DNA from: Streptomyces sp. NBC_00513
GTDB lineage: Bacteria > Actinomycetota > Actinomycetes > Streptomycetales > Streptomycetaceae
Assembly: GCF_041431415.1 (NCBI RefSeq)
Contig: NZ_CP107845.1
Span: forward strand, 7,750,001-7,814,000
Direction: 5' to 3'
Length of the DNA: 64,000 nt
The position numbers were made by a program, and so were the translations under genes. The notes beneath the pieces are model-generated. The model worked only from the letters and a program-made list of their open reading frames with translations. It did no database searches and had not been told where the DNA came from. Positions 7,447-14,546 of the stretch are shown here, piece by piece; position 1 is the stretch's first letter; every line of letters starts with the position of its first letter.

Positions 7447-9525
7447 ATGACGCCCAGTCAGCACCGAGCCAAGCCGTCCCGCAGACACTTCATGCTGAGT
7501 TCTGCGGCGGTGGCGCTCGTCGGAGCTGCCGGGTACGCGGTGGCCTCCTGGCCGGACGGAACTGAGGAGAAGGGCACCGCAGGGGGAACCGACAGCGTGG
7601 ACGCGGCGCCGCCACTCACGAGTCAGGAATCCGTCATGCAGATCGTCGCGCACCCCGACGACGACCTGTTCTTCATGAACCCGGACACGGGCCATTCGAT
7701 ACGCTCCGGCCGCCCCATCACCTCGGTGTACGTGACGTCCGGGGAGGCCGACGGCGTCAACGCCCCCGGGCACGCCTCCCCGCTCCACCCCATGCCGCCC
7801 GCTGACCGGGCGCGCTACGCCGAGGCCAGACAGAACGGCATACGTGCGGCCTACGCTCAGATGGCCACCGGCGACAAGATCAGCCCCTGGACCCGCACCT
7901 CCATACCCACCATCGGCGGCGGCACCGCCGAGCTGGACACCCTCCAGGCACACCCCCAGATCAACCTGGTCTGGATACAACTGCGCGAAGCACGCGAGAT
8001 GTACAAGGACGTGCCCCACAGCCTGCGCGGCCTGTGGAACGGTCAGACCCCCTCGCTGGAACCGATGCTCGCATCAGACACCCCCGCCAAGCCCATCAGT
8101 TACACGAAGGACCAGCTCGTCGACGCACTGGCCGGTCTGATGCGGCGCTTCCGCCCCACCCACATACGCACCCTGGACCCCACCCCGTCCCGCGAGGGCG
8201 TCAAGCATCAGATCATCGAGCACCAGGACCACGTCTTCAGCGCCCGCTTCGCCCAGGCGGCGCTCCAGAAATACGCTGCGACCTCCGGCCACCCGAACTT
8301 CACCGTCCAGACCTACCTGGGCTACAACACCAGCTACCTGCCGCGCACCCTCGACAAAGAAGCCGCGGATGCCAAGGCGGAGACGGTGAAGACGTACGCC
8401 TGGATGGACCCGAAGGACAACTACTGCGGCAGCCAGTCGGGTTGCGGAGACCGGAAGGTGTCCAACCGGCCCTACGGGAACAACTGGGCCCAGTCGGTCC
8501 GCTACTCCCGCGCCAATTCGACCAGTTGGCTCCAGCCCGGCGAAGACGGCGGCCTGTGGGCATTCGGCGTCATCGACCAGAAGCTGGCCGTCTGGCACAA
8601 GGCTCCTGGCGCGAAGGACACATGGGCGGGCCCAACACTGATGGCGGCGGACGGGCTGCTCGACCCCGGACTCACCACGGTACGGCTGCGCGACGGTCGC
8701 ATCGCCGTGTTCGGCACCGTCACCCACCTCGGGCGGGGAGCCGACTACCGTCGTGAGGTGGTCACCACCGTCCAACAACGTCCCGGGGGCGACTTCGGGG
8801 CCTTCCACGCGCTCGGCACGCCGCCCCAAAGCGGCGCGAGCGTGCTCTGCGACCTGTCCGCCCCGGCCCCCGCCGTCGACGGCTCCGGCCGCCTCACCGC
8901 GTTCGTGCGCGGGGGAGACCTCAGGCTTTACCAGACAGGGCAGGACGCAAAAGGCGTCTGGTCCGCGTGGCGCGACCTGGGTGGCACCGGCCTGCACGGC
9001 GACCCGGCCGCCACCACCGACAGCGCCGGCCGCATCCACGTCGTCGCCGCCACCCCGAAGTCCGTGCTGACCTGGGCCCAACCGAAACCGGGTACCCCCC
9101 TCCCGGCCAGTCCCGAGCAGAGCGGGCTGCCCGCGACCACGGTCAGTGGACTTTCCGTCTGCCCGGACGGCGACGGGGTGCGGGTGTTCTTCCGCAAACC
9201 CGACTCGGGCGCCGTCCAGAGCGCCGTGCTCGACGGCTCGGGCCGCCCGGTCGTGATCGACCTGGGCGGAGTCGGCGGCTACGGCGCGGTGGGCCTGTGC
9301 GGCCCCGCCATCGCCGGCCGGGGCCCCGACGGCACCCTCGGTACGACCGTGACAGGAAGCGGCACACCACGCTGGACCACCGCAGGACTGCTCATATCGG
9401 GTGCCCCCGCCGGCGTCCGGACCGGATCGGACGGCATCCTCACCGCGCTGGGCCTCGATGCCAAGCTCTACTGGACCCGGACGTCCGAGGCCGGCCCGCA
9501 GAAGTGGAGGCTCGCGCCCGGATAG
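7447..9525 (+). CDS. Tat-exported PIG-L (LmbE-like) deacetylase with C-terminal beta-propeller
   Basis: From the ATG at 7447 the product is 692 residues. The N-terminus has a twin-arginine signal (SRRHFML followed by a hydrophobic stretch to about residue 34). The PIG-L domain follows with the zinc motif AHPDDD (about residues 68-73) and a second motif EHQDH, as in enzymes that remove N-acetyl groups from sugars. From about residue 330 the sequence becomes repetitive (LWAFGVIDQKLAVWH, DGSGRLTAFVRGGDLRLYQ, DSAGRIHVVAATP), typical of a sugar-binding seven-bladed propeller. I infer a secreted enzyme acting on cell-wall or environmental amino-sugar polymers. The ribosome site is weak. Confidence 0.85.
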   Translation: MTPSQHRAKPSRRHFMLSSAAVALVGAAGYAVASWPDGTEEKGTAGGTDSVDAAPPLTSQESVMQIVAHPDDDLFFMNPDTGHSIRSGRPITSVYVTSGEADGVNAPGHASPLHPMPPADRARYAEARQNGIRAAYAQMATGDKISPWTRTSIPTIGGGTAELDTLQAHPQINLVWIQLREAREMYKDVPHSLRGLWNGQTPSLEPMLASDTPAKPISYTKDQLVDALAGLMRRFRPTHIRTLDPTPSREGVKHQIIEHQDHVFSARFAQAALQKYAATSGHPNFTVQTYLGYNTSYLPRTLDKEAADAKAETVKTYAWMDPKDNYCGSQSGCGDRKVSNRPYGNNWAQSVRYSRANSTSWLQPGEDGGLWAFGVIDQKLAVWHKAPGAKDTWAGPTLMAADGLLDPGLTTVRLRDGRIAVFGTVTHLGRGADYRREVVTTVQQRPGGDFGAFHALGTPPQSGASVLCDLSAPAPAVDGSGRLTAFVRGGDLRLYQTGQDAKGVWSAWRDLGGTGLHGDPAATTDSAGRIHVVAATPKSVLTWAQPKPGTPLPASPEQSGLPATTVSGLSVCPDGDGVRVFFRKPDSGAVQSAVLDGSGRPVVIDLGGVGGYGAVGLCGPAIAGRGPDGTLGTTVTGSGTPRWTTAGLLISGAPAGVRTGSDGILTALGLDAKLYWTRTSEAGPQKWRLAPG

Positions 9526-9546
9526 CAAAGGCAAGCGTTCGGCACC

Positions 9547-10062
9547 ATGAGCGATGCCGCGCGCCACCGTCTGATCAAGCTCGGCGTGCTTGCCGCACTC
9601 GCATTCGTCGTACTTCCGCACATGGCGGTTCTCAGGCCGGCCACCGGCACGGAGGCGGGCCACACCCTGGTGTGGCCGGTGTCGCCCTGCACCTCGCTGC
9701 CGCTCGCGGTCCGACGTCTGTGGCCTACACCGGTCTTCGCGTGTGTCCTGCTCGCAGCCTGCACGGGGCTGACGCTCGTACTGTGCCCGCACTTCGAGGA
9801 TGCGGCCGGACGGCGGGAGCGCCTGTCGACCGTGGCGGCCGCCCCTGCCGACCGCGGCGATCTCTCGGCCGCGCTCATCCGCCCCGACGGCATCGTCGCC
9901 CGGGCCGCCGCCCCGGGCCTGCCCGCAGACACCGCAGCTCCGGTGACCGCGCTGCGCACCTGGCTCGGCGAACAGCACACACGTACGCCGAACGGCCAAC
10001 AAGGTGAACCTGGCCGACCTGCAGGCAGGAAAGGCACCGGACAACGCAGAGGGGAGGTCTGA
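9547..10062 (+). pseudogene. Chimeric remnant: kinase-like membrane N-terminus joined to monooxygenase tail
   Basis: The 171-codon frame starts like the membrane sensor of a streptomycete histidine kinase (two hydrophobic segments, LGVLAALAFVVL and TPVFACVLLAACTGLTLVL). It then changes at about residue 95 to DRGDLSAALIRPDGIVARA and ALRTWLGE, which is the C-terminal thioredoxin-like end of FAD-dependent aromatic hydroxylases. The last 25 residues are non-homologous. Neither partner is complete, so this is best explained as the scar of a deletion that fused two genes. The start follows the deacetylase stop by 21 bases. Confidence 0.55.
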
Positions 10063-10170
10063 TTGTGTGCGATCCACTCTGCCGGCCGGTTCGGCACAGA
10101 TCTGCCCTGATGCTGCCGAAAGGCCACCCCGTCTCCGCACCGGCAAAAAATCCGAGGAGCACGAACGACG

Positions 10171-11667
10171 ATGGCATCCGATCCGACAACCGCCCAGGTG
10201 ACCATGACCCTGGCGGCCCTTGCAGCCACCGGGGCCACCCCGCGTCCGTCCGGGGAAACCCCGCAACAACAGACCGAACGAATCATCACCGGCATCAACG
10301 CGCAACTGAGCGATCCCAGCCTTGCGACGAAGGGCGCGTGGAGGCTGGTGTGGCTCGCCCTGAGCGAGGCCAACGCGAACATGGCCTACATCGCACGGAG
10401 CACCAACGGCTCGAACGAGTTCGCCGTGGTCGCTCGCGGAACGGACGCCGATCTGACCGACATCCTCGAGGACCTCGATGTCGGCACAGTCGTCCCGTTC
10501 CCCGAAAGCGGAGCGCCGAAGCCCATCGCCGTTTCCAAGGGGGCGATGGACGCGTTCAAACGGGTTGTCAACGCCCGCTCGATCGCCTCACCCTCCCCGA
10601 ACGTCACGCTCGCTCAGGCGCTCACCGCCGCACTCAACTCGGCGCCCGCCTCGCCGCAGCCGACCGTCTATCTGACCGGTCACAGCCTGGGCGGTTGCAT
10701 CGCCACCATGCTCGCGCCGTACCTGCAGGCACAGACCTGGCCGAAACAGCCGAGGTTCGCGGTGATCACCTATGCCGCTCCCACCGCCGGCGTACAGAGC
10801 TTCGTCGACTACTTCGACTCCGTGCCGTGGGTCATCGACGAGCGCCACAACAACGCCTACGACCTGGTACCGCACGCGTGGGCCGATCTCGACACCACCG
10901 CCGGCTGGTACCCGAGCCCGGGACCGCAGGCAACCGAAGAAGTGAAGCTGTTCATCGGGGCGATCTCCAAGCGCACCAAGGGCAACGTCTACGTCCAGCC
11001 CGGCACGCTCTACCCGATGAACACCAGCTACACGAGCCTTGCCAAGAATCTGGTCAACAAGACCACCCAGGACTTCCTCGGCCAGGTCGCCTTCCAGCAC
11101 GCCAACTCCACCTACCTGGACCTGGTGGGAGCGCCTGCCGTCCCTTCCGCACCGGTGGTGACCGACGTGACCCCCACCTTCGGCGAACCAGGCGCCACGG
11201 TGACCATCAACGGCACCGGTTTCAGCAAGGACAGCATGGTCGACTTCGGCCACTTCGCCTGCCCCACGCGCAACATCGACTCCGACAGCAGGATCACCGC
11301 CAAGGTCCCCGACGGAACCGGCGTCGTCCACGTCCGCGTCACCAACACCCTCGGCACCTCCCCGGCCGTCGCGATGGGGCAGTTCGCCTATGGCGGACCC
11401 GCACCTGTGGTGGTCAGTGCCGTCAGCCCGACCAGCGGAAAGGTCGGCACCCTGGTCACCATCAGCGGCTCGGGCTTCGCCGATGGCGCCACCGTGCACT
11501 TCAAGGACAAGGCATCCGATTCGGTCAAGTTCGTCTCCACCGGACAGATCACCGCAATCGTGCCCGGTCAGCTCGACGACCAGCAGACGGTGAACCTCAC
11601 CGTGACGGTCGGCCAAGCCACCTCTCCCACCAGCCCGGCCGACGAGTTCACCTACACCGGACGGTAG
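10171..11667 (+). CDS. Class 3 lipase with two TIG/IPT domains
   Basis: The 498-residue product has an alpha/beta-hydrolase core with the nucleophile elbow LTGHSLGGC (Ser about 172), preceded by the oxyanion region VVARGTDADLTD, as in the Lipase_3 family. Asp and His candidates are in DERHNNAYDLVPH. From about residue 330 there are two immunoglobulin-like TIG/IPT domains, each starting with VTDVTPTFGEPGATVTI or VSAVSPTSGKVGTLVTI. No classical signal peptide is visible at the chosen start, which is unusual for a lipase with surface-type domains; export by another route or a cytoplasmic role is possible. The ribosome site is GAGGAGC. Confidence 0.85.
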   Translation: MASDPTTAQVTMTLAALAATGATPRPSGETPQQQTERIITGINAQLSDPSLATKGAWRLVWLALSEANANMAYIARSTNGSNEFAVVARGTDADLTDILEDLDVGTVVPFPESGAPKPIAVSKGAMDAFKRVVNARSIASPSPNVTLAQALTAALNSAPASPQPTVYLTGHSLGGCIATMLAPYLQAQTWPKQPRFAVITYAAPTAGVQSFVDYFDSVPWVIDERHNNAYDLVPHAWADLDTTAGWYPSPGPQATEEVKLFIGAISKRTKGNVYVQPGTLYPMNTSYTSLAKNLVNKTTQDFLGQVAFQHANSTYLDLVGAPAVPSAPVVTDVTPTFGEPGATVTINGTGFSKDSMVDFGHFACPTRNIDSDSRITAKVPDGTGVVHVRVTNTLGTSPAVAMGQFAYGGPAPVVVSAVSPTSGKVGTLVTISGSGFADGATVHFKDKASDSVKFVSTGQITAIVPGQLDDQQTVNLTVTVGQATSPTSPADEFTYTGR

Positions 11668-11769
11668 CGTCCGCACGCCCCGTTCCCGGGGTGGCCTTCG
11701 AGCAGCCCCGGGCCCTTGCCGCCGACCGGTAGAACCGTGCCCGGGCGAGGGATCGCCGCAAGACCGTTC
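11668..11769. other. Short intergenic region with weak hairpin
   Basis: CCCCG and CGGGG around 11678-11692 form a short stem just after the lipase stop; it may be a weak terminator. Confidence 0.3.
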
Positions 11770-12178
11770 ACCCTGCGGCGAGCAGGCCACGGAGCTGTGC
11801 GGCACGGCGAGCAGCTGCCGGGCGACCAGGTGTCCGGAACCCAGCCCCGGCCGCCAGATCAGGTTGTGGTCGAGCTCGGCGGAGCGGCCGTGGGGGTCGC
11901 CGCGGACGGCGTTGCGGTTGGCCGCGGCGACCCCCGCCGGACTGACCGCGCTCCACCGGGTCACCAAGGCGCGCAGGCCCGGGGCATGCGCCTCGATGCG
12001 GCCGAGCACCCGCTCCCCACAGCCCGCGACCGGCCGCTCGTCGTCCCACCCCGCCGAGACGTCCGGCTCGCCCGCGGCATCGGACGACGGCGCGAACGGA
12101 ACCTCCTGGAACTGCAGCCAGTGCGCGGCGCGGCCCGGCGGGCCCCGTGAAGGGTCCAGTACGTGCTGCCGGCCCACC
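11770..12178 (-). pseudogene. C-terminal fragment of a phytoene-desaturase-like FAD oxidoreductase
   Basis: The minus strand reads AAHWLQFQEVPFAPSSDAAGE, VLGRIEAHAPGLRALV, VSPAGVAAANRNAVRGDP, SAELDHNLIWRPGLGSG. This is the last third of the NAD(P)/FAD-dependent oxidoreductases related to phytoene dehydrogenase. The FAD-binding N-terminus is absent upstream, and the end of the frame runs into non-homologous sequence. It is a truncated relic. The 120 bases between it and the AraC gene show nothing else. Confidence 0.5.
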
Positions 12179-12298
12179 ACGACCGGCCGTCGTCGGCAAC
12201 AAGCTCGTGAACGGCGGTGGCATGGCCCAGCTATACGAGGCGTACGGCGGCTTGGTCTCCGGCCCATTCTGTTGGAGGTGGCGCGGATGGGGGTGCGG

Positions 12299-13342
12299 TC
12301 ATGGTTTCAGTCCCTGTTTGCCGCGATCGACGCGGGAACGCCCGGCCACTTCGCCGCCTCCGGGTGCCTTGGTGATGAACGCGTTGCGGTGTTCTCCGGG
12401 GGAGAGCCCGTAGGCGGCACGGAACGCGCGGCCGAAACCTGCCGGGGTGGTCATGCCCCACCGCGCTCCGACGGCGTGCACCGGCAGGTCACGCAGCCGA
12501 GGCGACGTGAGGTCCTCGCGACACCGCTCCAGCCTCCTGCGTCGGATCCGGGCGGACACCGTCTCGGAACGGCCGCGGAAGAGTTGGTGGAGAAGGCGCA
12601 CGGAAATGTGGTGCCGCGCGGCGATCGCGCCCGGGGACAGGCGAGGATCAGCCAGATTGTCCTCGATGAAGGTGTCGATCGCGGCCAGCAGGACCTCGCG
12701 CCGGGTCTCCGGCGGGAGGCGCTCCTGCACGCCGACCTGCTGAGCGAGGAAGCCGGTGGCCAGATCGAGGCTCGTCCGGCCGAGCCGGCGGCTCATGTCC
12801 TCGTCCAGGGCAGGCGCCTGCTGGACCAGGGACTCCAGGTACTGGGCGAGGATCCTGCCCATGCCGGACCGCGCCGACAATCCCCGGGCGAGCAACGGCC
12901 TGAGCTTGGCCTGCGGCAGAGGGACGAGGCCCTGCGGCAGATGCAGCATGACGGCGCGCGACGCGCCGACGTCCGGGCCGCTCAGAGCCTGCCCGTTGTA
13001 GGGCCGCGAGGAAGTCCACATCGCGAAGTCCCCGGCGTGGAGACGAGTTTCAGAGCGTTCCTGGGCGATGTGCATGGCCCCGCCCAGGATCAGGGTGAGT
13101 TCGTACGTCTCCGGGTCGGAGCGGCGGACCAGGTGCGCGGGGCGTTCCGATGACAGCGAGGGGAAGGACATCGTCGTCAGGTGCACGGCCCCCAGGGGAA
13201 TGAATCCTGCCCGGCCCACGAAGTCTGCGGCGTGATCAGTGGCGACCCGGACGGGAGCCACACCTTGCCCCACCACCTCGCGCCACCAGGCGAACCGATC
13301 CTCGGGTGGCAGACTCGTCGTGTCGAGCTCCGTGTATGCCAT
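12299..13342 (-). CDS. AraC-family transcriptional regulator
   Basis: From the ATG at 13342 (GGAGGGG upstream) the product is 347 residues. The N-terminal cupin-like AraC-binding domain (about 20-200) includes SDPETYELTLILGGAMHIAQ. The C-terminal AraC DNA-binding region contains FIEDNLADPRLSPGAIAARHHISVR and the second helix-turn-helix AVGARWGMTTPAGFGRAFRAAYGLSPGEHR. It is likely an activator of a catabolic or secondary-metabolic gene. The nearest downstream candidate is the FAD-oxidoreductase relic, so its original target may be lost. It stands alone between two terminator-like regions. Confidence 0.85.
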   Translation of the reverse strand: MAYTELDTTSLPPEDRFAWWREVVGQGVAPVRVATDHAADFVGRAGFIPLGAVHLTTMSFPSLSSERPAHLVRRSDPETYELTLILGGAMHIAQERSETRLHAGDFAMWTSSRPYNGQALSGPDVGASRAVMLHLPQGLVPLPQAKLRPLLARGLSARSGMGRILAQYLESLVQQAPALDEDMSRRLGRTSLDLATGFLAQQVGVQERLPPETRREVLLAAIDTFIEDNLADPRLSPGAIAARHHISVRLLHQLFRGRSETVSARIRRRRLERCREDLTSPRLRDLPVHAVGARWGMTTPAGFGRAFRAAYGLSPGEHRNAFITKAPGGGEVAGRSRVDRGKQGLKP

Positions 13343-13478
13343 GGAACCCCTCCAAACCCTGCGGCGGCGTGGAGCATGCATGTACCTGCCGCGAAGGCGT
13401 CACACGTGCCCGCCACCGACATGGCTCATGGTTCTCCCAACATGGCTTGAAGGCCTCTGAGCGGTGTGTCGTGGACCG

Positions 13479-13513
13479 GCCGCGCCCGCCGGTTCAGGAC
13501 CGGGGGGCGCGGC
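13479..13513 (-). terminator. Strong hairpin terminator after the small secreted protein gene
   Basis: Bases 13479-13493 pair with 13499-13513 (14 of 15 positions) around a TCAGG loop. It begins 22 bases past the stop of the secreted-protein gene in its direction of transcription. There is no T-run, as is common in high-GC actinomycetes. Confidence 0.65.
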
Positions 13514-13534
13514 GAGCCTTCTGCGTGGAGGCGT

Positions 13535-13855
13535 TCAGTTCGCGCCGAAGCGGAGACTGGTGAACGAGGTGTTGCGTGGCGCCCGTTGGCCGGGGGCCAG
13601 CTTCAGCGCCGTGCCCTTGCACTCCTTCCCGGCGAAGACCGTGACGGGGGTCTTGGTGCCGTTGTGGGCGCCGTGCGCCTCCTGGCTCATCGTGAAGCAC
13701 TTCCCGTCGGGCAGGTCCTCGACGAAGAACGGCTTGTCCTGGGCGCCGATCCAGCCGAACGGGCCCTGTGAGGCGTGGGCCGCGCCCGTGTGGGCGGTCA
13801 GGGTGAAGGCGAGACCAAGCAGGACGAGGACGGCGGGGCGGCGGACAGCACGCAT
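13535..13855 (-). CDS. Small secreted protein with one probable disulphide
   Basis: The product is 106 residues from the ATG at 13855 (AAAGG upstream). A signal peptide is clear (MRAVRRPAVLVLLGLAFTL..., cleavage after THTGAAHA). The mature part of about 75 residues has two cysteines (GKCFTM and KECKG) and ends NTSFTSLRFGAN. The alternation of strands and the final SLRF resemble small beta-crystallin-fold secreted proteins of Streptomyces, but I cannot assign a family. It is transcribed alone and ends at the hairpin at 13479-13513. Confidence 0.65.
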   Translation of the reverse strand: MRAVRRPAVLVLLGLAFTLTAHTGAAHASQGPFGWIGAQDKPFFVEDLPDGKCFTMSQEAHGAHNGTKTPVTVFAGKECKGTALKLAPGQRAPRNTSFTSLRFGAN

Positions 13856-14124
13856 CGGGAGTGCCTTTCTTGAGCGACGAGGAAGGGCTGGAAAGTGCCC
13901 TGCCCGATCAACGACTCTCCCGCCTCCATGGCACGCAGGGATGATCGCCGTCCGCGAACAACGTCGGACGGATGGGGCCATGACGCCGTCCCGCCTCGAT
14001 GGGCGCGAGGCGTGGCTGATGACTCAAATGGACTGCGAATGGCGGGATTTGATGCTGCCGAACAGTTCACCGGACGCTTCGTTAGCATGTGAGTCGCATC
14101 GACTCCGGGAGAAGCGAGGGCACG

Positions 14125-14538
14125 GTGGACGGTTCCATGGTTGACGCGGTGGTCGCCTCGGTGGGCGCGGCGGCCGGTGCCTACGGCACGGCGGTACTCA
14201 CCAGAGGGGAGGACGCAGCCGCGGACGCCACGGTGCGTCTGGGGCAGCGCCTGCTCGCACGTCTGCGACGCAGCCCGGAGTCCGGGGACCAGATCGTCGA
14301 GGCGGTCGAGGACGTGGCGACCCACCCCAGGGACGACGACTACCTCGAACTGCTTCGCGCGAAGATCACCAGAGTGGTCGAAGGCGACCGGGCCCTGGCC
14401 GGGGAACTGGCCGAGCTCCTCGCGGCAGCCGGCCGGCCGGTGGTCACGATCAGCGGCGACCGCACGGCCACGGTGCGGGAGAACACGGGCATCGTGTCGC
14501 TTGGTGACCACGCCGTCAACACCGTCAAGGACAGCTGA
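14125..14538 (+). CDS. Bell-like helical effector candidate, module 1
   Basis: From GTG 14125 (GAGGG upstream) the product is 137 residues. An N-terminal Ala/Gly-rich hydrophobic helix (MVDAVVASVGAAAGAYGTAVL) is followed by charged helices to about residue 103. A short tail, about 118-136 (RENTGIVSLGDHAVNTVKD), has beta-prone character. The N-terminus of the adjacent STAND protein carries a matching motif (NQGIISLGDGANNTINN). This layout fits what is described for bacterial Bell-domain proteins: a membrane-active helical domain plus an amyloid-type signalling motif shared with an NLR partner. The assignment is by architecture, not by a detected family. The partner gene starts 8 bases after the stop, so the pair is an operon. 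Confidence 0.6.
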   Translation: MDGSMVDAVVASVGAAAGAYGTAVLTRGEDAAADATVRLGQRLLARLRRSPESGDQIVEAVEDVATHPRDDDYLELLRAKITRVVEGDRALAGELAELLAAAGRPVVTISGDRTATVRENTGIVSLGDHAVNTVKDS

Positions 14539-14546
14539 GCGTCGGC

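Noticed and set aside
8074..10305. 743-codon minus-strand open frame
   Set aside because: It is antisense to the PIG-L gene, rich in Gly/Arg without motifs, and results from third-position GC bias.
10588..12267. 559-codon minus-strand open frame as one gene
   Set aside because: Only its first third (the oxidoreductase fragment) is protein-like; the rest is antisense to the lipase.
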